A stretch of 64,000 nucleotides of DNA from Streptomyces sindenensis. Lineage in GTDB: Bacteria > Actinomycetota > Actinomycetes > Streptomycetales > Streptomycetaceae. Under the pieces are notes generated by a model. That model worked only from the letters and a program-made list of their open reading frames with translations, made no database searches and was not told the origin of the DNA. Below, piece by piece: positions 59,882-64,000 of this stretch (position 1 is its first letter; each line of letters opens with the position of its first letter). Made by a program: the position numbers and the translations under genes. The stretch lies in assembly GCF_014649035.1 (NCBI RefSeq), contig NZ_BMSG01000003.1, positions 248,001 to 312,000 on the forward strand, read 5' to 3'.

Positions 59882-61069
59882 TCAGCCGGCCGCGAGGGCG
59901 GCCGATGTGCCGATCAGGGCGAGCTGACCGGGCCCGGCCCCGCGGGGCCGGGCCTCCGCCACGAAACGGGCCAGCTCGGCGCGGAGCGTGGCGGAGTCGA
60001 TGCGTCTGATCGCCGGCAGGGTGGCGTCCACGATCCCGCACGCGTCGTCGAGCCGGCCGATGCCGGCCAGGGCTGTCGCCTGCCGTACCGCGAAGCGCGC
60101 CCTGGAGTTGCCGTCCGACAGGACGGCCGGTCCGCACGCGGACGCGAAAAGATCGGCGGCCGGGCCGAAGCGGCGCAGGCCGAGCAGGCAGGATGCTTCG
60201 AGAAGGTGTGAACCGCCGTTCCCGATGCGCGGACCCCAGTGCGGTGGACGGCCGTCGGTGTTCTCGGCGGCATGGCTCCGGAACCGCTCCAACGCGTCCC
60301 GGCAGGCCCCGGCGTCACCACGGTGCGCATGGCCCAGAGCCGCGCGCCGTGCGGCGTGGGCGCGGATCGCCGGGCCGGCCGCCGGATGCCGGGCCGCCTG
60401 ATCCGCGAACCCGATCGCCGCACCGGAGTCGCCGCGGTGCTGGGCGATGAACGCCTTGCGGGTCAGGGCATACGCGGCCACCGTCTCGTCCCCGCCGTAC
60501 GCACCCCAGCGGACCGCGAGATTCGTCCAGCGCAGGGCCTCCGCGGAATTTCCCGCCTCCTGCGCCATCCACCCCGTGTATTCGGCGAACTTCGACGCCA
60601 GCAACCAGATCTCGGCACGCTGCTCACCGACGGCGTGCTGACCGGTGTCCGTCAGGACGCGGATGATCGATTTGATCGAAGCGGTGACGAACCTCGGTCC
60701 GGTCGATCTGCCGATGCCCTTCAGCTCTCCCAGGACCCGCTCGTACCCGGAGACCACCGGGCCGGAGTCGACGATGCCGCCGTCCCGGGGGCCGCGGCGG
60801 CCGGACCCGGCCAGCTCGGCCAGCTCCCCGTCGGCCCCGAAGGCCGCGTCGCAGGCCGCCGCCACGGCGGGCGAAGGGTTGCGCAGCCCGCTCTCCAGAT
60901 TGCAGATCTGCCCCTCGGACACGTTCGCCCGCCGGGCGACCTCACGCACACTCCAGCCGCGACGTGCCCGAAGCGTGGCGAGGACGACGCCGAAGTCGCC
61001 CGGCGGCAGCAGCGTGCCGCCGGATTCCCCCGCCGAGGTTGTCCCCGCTGTGCGCTCCGCCGCATCCAT
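59882..61069 (-). CDS. XRE-family regulator with TPR-like C-terminal domain
   Basis: A 395-residue regulator. An N-terminal helix-turn-helix (about residues 27-85: FGVVLATLRARRGWSVREVARRANVSEGQICNLESGLRNPSP) is followed by about 290 residues of helical pairs of the TPR type (AEIWLLASKFAEYTGWMAQEAGNSAEALRWTNLAVRWG; AYALTRKAFIAQHRGDSGAAIGFADQAARHP). In Streptomyces, proteins of this layout often control adjacent small genes and may sense a peptide or protein. It is divergent from the TIR gene, and a 12-bp inverted repeat (61094-61125) lies between them. It probably represses or activates the TIR-pseudokinase operon. Confidence 0.9.
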   Translation of the reverse strand: MDAAERTAGTTSAGESGGTLLPPGDFGVVLATLRARRGWSVREVARRANVSEGQICNLESGLRNPSPAVAAACDAAFGADGELAELAGSGRRGPRDGGIVDSGPVVSGYERVLGELKGIGRSTGPRFVTASIKSIIRVLTDTGQHAVGEQRAEIWLLASKFAEYTGWMAQEAGNSAEALRWTNLAVRWGAYGGDETVAAYALTRKAFIAQHRGDSGAAIGFADQAARHPAAGPAIRAHAARRAALGHAHRGDAGACRDALERFRSHAAENTDGRPPHWGPRIGNGGSHLLEASCLLGLRRFGPAADLFASACGPAVLSDGNSRARFAVRQATALAGIGRLDDACGIVDATLPAIRRIDSATLRAELARFVAEARPRGAGPGQLALIGTSAALAAG

Positions 61070-61093
61070 ACCCGCCAGCGTACGGAGACGTAC

Positions 61094-61125
61094 GGCGGCT
61101 ATTCAATCCTCGGTGAATAGCCGCC
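61094..61125. promoter_or_regulatory. 12-bp inverted repeat between XRE and TIR genes
   Basis: GGCGGCTATTCA (61094-61105) and TGAATAGCCGCC (61114-61125) are a perfect inverted repeat with an 8-base spacer, ATCCTCGG. A TAGGGT -10-like element for the TIR gene follows at 61144-61149. It is a likely operator for the XRE protein. Confidence 0.7.
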
Positions 61126-61193
61126 CGGGGATTGCCCCGCCCCTAGGGTGAGCACCATCCCCGCAGTCAACTCCTGCTGAAGAGAGGGAAATT

Positions 61194-61802
61194 GTGCCGC
61201 GCGTATTCCTCAGCTTTCGTAAACGGGATTCCCGGTGGATGCGGGAGCGCGTCTATCGCGCGCTGTCCGACCGCCTGGGGGCCGAGGAGGTCTTCAAGTC
61301 GAGCGAGTCGATCCCGCCCGGTGCCGATTTCGCCGAGGTGCTGGTGAACCAGGCCGCCGAATGCAAGCTCATGTGCGTCCTGATCGGGCCGGAGTGGCTC
61401 GACGCGCGGAACGAGGACGGTGTGCGGCTGCTGGACCGGGATCACGACTGGGTCCGTCGGGAGATCGCGACGGCTCTGCGGGCGGGAAACCGTGTGGTCC
61501 CGGTGCTCCTGGGCGACGCGACCATGCTGCCCGGCCCCTCGGAACTGCCGGTCGAGATCGCGGAGCTGGGGCGACTCCAGTGCCTCCGGGTCCCGGAGAC
61601 CCATCTGCCGGACGGGCTGGAGCAGTTGGGCGACGCGCTGACGGCGCTCCTGACCGGTGCCGCCACCGACTCCGCCACCGGCCCCGGGCCGGGCACGACG
61701 CCGGCCGGGGAACCCGGCCCGCCCACGACCATGACGGCCCATGTGTCCGGCGGCGGCAGCGCCTACCAGGCGGCCCGTGACCAGACGATCAACCTGACGT
61801 GA
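61194..61802 (+). CDS. TIR-domain protein with C-terminal RHIM-like amyloid motif
   Basis: A 202-residue protein. Residues 2-150 are a TIR domain (VFLSFRKRDSRWMRERVYRALSDRLGAEEVF; LMCVLIGPEWLD; WVRREIATAL). Glu90 in WVRREI sits where TIR NADases have their catalytic Glu (WxxxE-type position). Residues 155-181 are a disordered Pro/Gly/Thr linker. The C-terminus, VSGGGSAYQAARDQTINL (184-201), resembles the RHIM-like bacterial amyloid-signalling motif (BASS3) found on effectors. GTG 61194 follows GAGAGGG. A likely role is NAD cleavage on signal-induced assembly; the kinase-like propeller protein downstream is the candidate sensor. Confidence 0.85.
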   Translation: MPRVFLSFRKRDSRWMRERVYRALSDRLGAEEVFKSSESIPPGADFAEVLVNQAAECKLMCVLIGPEWLDARNEDGVRLLDRDHDWVRREIATALRAGNRVVPVLLGDATMLPGPSELPVEIAELGRLQCLRVPETHLPDGLEQLGDALTALLTGAATDSATGPGPGTTPAGEPGPPTTMTAHVSGGGSAYQAARDQTINLT

Positions 61803-61812
61803 GGGGCTGACG

Positions 61813-64000
61813 ATGGAGGTTCCAGGAGCCGAGCGGAAGCGTCGGATCGGGCCGTACACGCTGCTCGGAAGCGGGCGCACGGTCGGCGGAGGCGAAAGCT
61901 TCGCGGCCCGCACGGACGAGGGACTGCTGGTCACGGTCACGGTCGTGGGACCCGAACCGGCCGCGAACCCGGAGTTCCGGGACCGCTTACGTGCCGCCGT
62001 CGAGGCGGCACGGAGCCTGTCCGGACTCTTCCTCGTACCCGTGGTGGATGCCGACGTCGACGCACCGGTTCCCTGGGTGGCGACCCGGTTCACCGCCGGG
62101 CTGCCGCTCCGGCACGCGGTGGACCGGCACGGGGCCCTGGGAGAGCCGGCTCTGCGCGTGCTCGCCGACGGCCTCGCCCGAGCGCTCGCCGTACTCCACG
62201 GGTCCGGAACGGCCCACGGTGAGGTGGATCCGGACGCGGTGCTGCTGACCATGGACGGCCCCCGCATCGGCGTCCTGGGGTTGGTGGGGGCCACCGCGAG
62301 TCCGCCGCCGTCGCCCACGGACGACATGTTCGACCTCGGATCGACCGTGCTGTACGCCGCCACCGGAGGTGAGCGGGACACGGACGCCCTGCCCGCGTCG
62401 CTGCGCGAGGTCATCGGCGGCTGCCTGTACCCGGAACCGTCGGACCGCCCCACGGCCGAGCAGCTCGTCGACTACCTGGAGCACCAGGGGCTGCCCGCAC
62501 CGGAAGGAGGTTGGCTGCCGCCGGCGGTGACCGCCGACATGGCGTCGGCGGCCGCGGCGGTCGGCTCCGCCCGTGCCGTCCAGGGGCCCGTTCCTCCACG
62601 TCCGGTCCGCGCCCCCGGGGCAGGTGTCAGCCGCCGGAACCTGATCATCTCGCTGGCCGGAGGCGCGGCTCTGCTCGGCGGCGGGGCGGCGGCACTCGCG
62701 TTCTCCGGCGATCCGACACCGCCCCCCGAGGGCCGGGCGGGCGGACTCGGGACCACCGCGCGGCCCACCCGTCCGTCAGACGTGCGCACCACGTCCGCCC
62801 CCTCCGCGTCGCCCTCATCCTCGGACGGGCCAGAACCGGTCGTGCTGGCCGGGCCCGACGCCGCCAAGGCCTGGTCACGGGCCGGGAAGCGCGCCCCCAC
62901 CTGTCTGGAAGCCTCCGACAAGGTGGTCATGGTGGTCACGGACAAGGCCACCTCGTTCATGGAGGCCGCGAGCGGAGACCGCGCGTTCGACGCGCTGAAC
63001 GCGAGGAACAGCTTCGGCGCGAACTCGGGCACGCACCCCACGGCCTACGCGGACGGAGTGTTCTACCTGCTCTGCGAGACGCCGGGTCAGTGGGACCTGC
63101 TGGCGGCGTTCGACGCCGCCGACGGAAAGGTGAAGTGGACGGTCAGCCTCGCGGCGAGCGATCCGGGCGGGGCCAAGATCGTGTCGAACTACGGCAGGCA
63201 GTACCTGGCGGCGTCGGGCGGCATCGTCTACGTATGCGGCAAGGTGAACGACTACGACGGGAAGTTCTCGGTCCACGACCCGGTCACCGGCTACATCCGC
63301 GCGTTCGCCGCCACCACCGGGAAGAAGCTGTGGCAGGTCCAGGGCACGGACATCAACAACGTACTCGTGCCGTCCACCGGTTCTCGTCTGCTGGCCGCCT
63401 CGGCCATCCCGGCGAAGCAGCCCGGCCGGGTCCAGATGATCGACGCCGCCCGGAAGGGCGCCCGCGGCTGGAGGAAGCCCGTCCGACACCCCTCGTCCTA
63501 CTTCACCTCCGGCTGGCCGCTGACCGGCTACGCGGACGGGCACTTCCTCTTCGCCTCCGGCAAGGGCGACACGCTCTCCGTCGTCGACGCGGCCACCGGA
63601 ACCGAGAAGTGGCACCAGCGCTTCGAGGCGAGAAACGGGGACCGGGTCAGCCTGGGAGCGCCGTTCTCCAGCCCGGACGGCGCGACCGTCTACGTACCGG
63701 TCGGCAGCGACCTGGTGGCCCTGGCCACGGCCGATGGCACGCCCCGGTGGATCTCGAAGCTCGACGGAGCCAGTGACACGGGCGGTGCCAACATCTTCAG
63801 GGCCTCCCTCGGGCTGGGCGGCAGGCACGCGCAGTGCTCGGCCGACACCGTCTTCGCCACGGACGGCGCCAAGACGTTGTGGGCCATCGACGCGGCCACC
63901 GGCAGGGCCAGATGGAAGTACAGCGACCCGAGCCAGCCCGACGTGGGATTCCGGTGGACGGTGGGCGGCGACCGGGTGTTCATTGCCTCCCATCTGACCG
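61813..64000 (+). CDS. membrane-anchored pseudokinase - PQQ-type beta-propeller fusion (partial, runs off right edge)
   Basis: 729 codons are visible. Residues 12-225 have the fold pattern of a Ser/Thr kinase (IGPYTLLGSGRTVGGGESFAAR; DMFDLGSTVLYAATGG; CLYPEPSDRPTAEQLVDYL), but the catalytic residues are lost. The lysine strand reads LVTVTVV, the HRDxKxxN loop reads HGEVDPDA (135-142), and DFG reads LGL. Residues 273-297 are a single hydrophobic anchor preceded by SRRNLI, a twin-arginine-like start. After a Pro/Ser/Thr linker (300-325), repeats such as LLAAFDAADGKVKWTVSL and LSVVDAATGTEKWHQRF form a PQQ/WD-like beta-propeller, predicted to lie outside the membrane. It begins 10 bases after the TIR stop. 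Confidence 0.85.
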   Translation, partial: MEVPGAERKRRIGPYTLLGSGRTVGGGESFAARTDEGLLVTVTVVGPEPAANPEFRDRLRAAVEAARSLSGLFLVPVVDADVDAPVPWVATRFTAGLPLRHAVDRHGALGEPALRVLADGLARALAVLHGSGTAHGEVDPDAVLLTMDGPRIGVLGLVGATASPPPSPTDDMFDLGSTVLYAATGGERDTDALPASLREVIGGCLYPEPSDRPTAEQLVDYLEHQGLPAPEGGWLPPAVTADMASAAAAVGSARAVQGPVPPRPVRAPGAGVSRRNLIISLAGGAALLGGGAAALAFSGDPTPPPEGRAGGLGTTARPTRPSDVRTTSAPSASPSSSDGPEPVVLAGPDAAKAWSRAGKRAPTCLEASDKVVMVVTDKATSFMEAASGDRAFDALNARNSFGANSGTHPTAYADGVFYLLCETPGQWDLLAAFDAADGKVKWTVSLAASDPGGAKIVSNYGRQYLAASGGIVYVCGKVNDYDGKFSVHDPVTGYIRAFAATTGKKLWQVQGTDINNVLVPSTGSRLLAASAIPAKQPGRVQMIDAARKGARGWRKPVRHPSSYFTSGWPLTGYADGHFLFASGKGDTLSVVDAATGTEKWHQRFEARNGDRVSLGAPFSSPDGATVYVPVGSDLVALATADGTPRWISKLDGASDTGGANIFRASLGLGGRHAQCSADTVFATDGAKTLWAIDAATGRARWKYSDPSQPDVGFRWTVGGDRVFIASHLT

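Overview
The window is high-GC actinobacterial DNA, almost certainly a Streptomyces chromosome. Third codon positions are nearly all G or C, GTG starts are common, and the order polA - DUF4184 - transglycosylase - HrpB helicase - methyltransferase - rpsA - PAC2 - coaE resembles (from memory) the core of the S. coelicolor chromosome. Over 90% is coding. There is no CRISPR array, rRNA operon or intact insertion sequence.

Bases 1-11,175 hold a KstR2-type regulon for degrading the C/D rings and propionate side chain of steroids (the HIP intermediate). Two acyl-CoA dehydrogenase genes (FadE32/FadE31-like) diverge from ipdF-kstR2-fadA6. Further right, echA20-ipdA-ipdB-ipdC diverge from a second short-chain dehydrogenase. 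Each divergent promoter region carries a near-palindrome fitting the KstR2 operator. A cold-shock protein gene, a DEAD-box RNA helicase gene and a patch of repeats sit between the two halves.

Bases 11,200-33,800 are mixed accessory and housekeeping genes: a VOC-VOC-GNAT fusion, an ankyrin protein, a zincin-like protein, a secreted trypsin, a GH35 beta-galactosidase with a divergent AraC regulator, chorismate mutase and aminopeptidase N. Next come a small MITE, an arsR-sulP-RsbW-like operon, an orphan desA/desB-like siderophore pair, a Tat-exported 5'-nucleotidase, pyruvate kinase, and a LAGLIDADG-like gene just downstream of an unusual tRNA gene.

Bases 33,800-59,800 are conserved core: an ANTAR response regulator, a five-gene branched-chain amino-acid ABC transporter (livKHMGF), a thioesterase, a molybdopterin oxidoreductase, polA, a lytic transglycosylase, hrpB, rpsA, a secreted beta-helix protein with a probable homopolymer frameshift, a PAC2 protein, coaE and a TPR protein.

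Bases 59,880-64,000 are the best candidate for an undescribed system. An XRE-TPR regulator diverges, across a 12-bp inverted repeat, from a TIR-domain gene whose C-terminus looks like a RHIM-like amyloid-signalling motif. Ten bases downstream begins a membrane-anchored protein that joins a degenerate (pseudo)kinase domain to a PQQ-type beta-propeller and runs off the right edge. The arrangement suggests a sensor at the membrane, a TIR effector in the cytosol and local transcriptional control.
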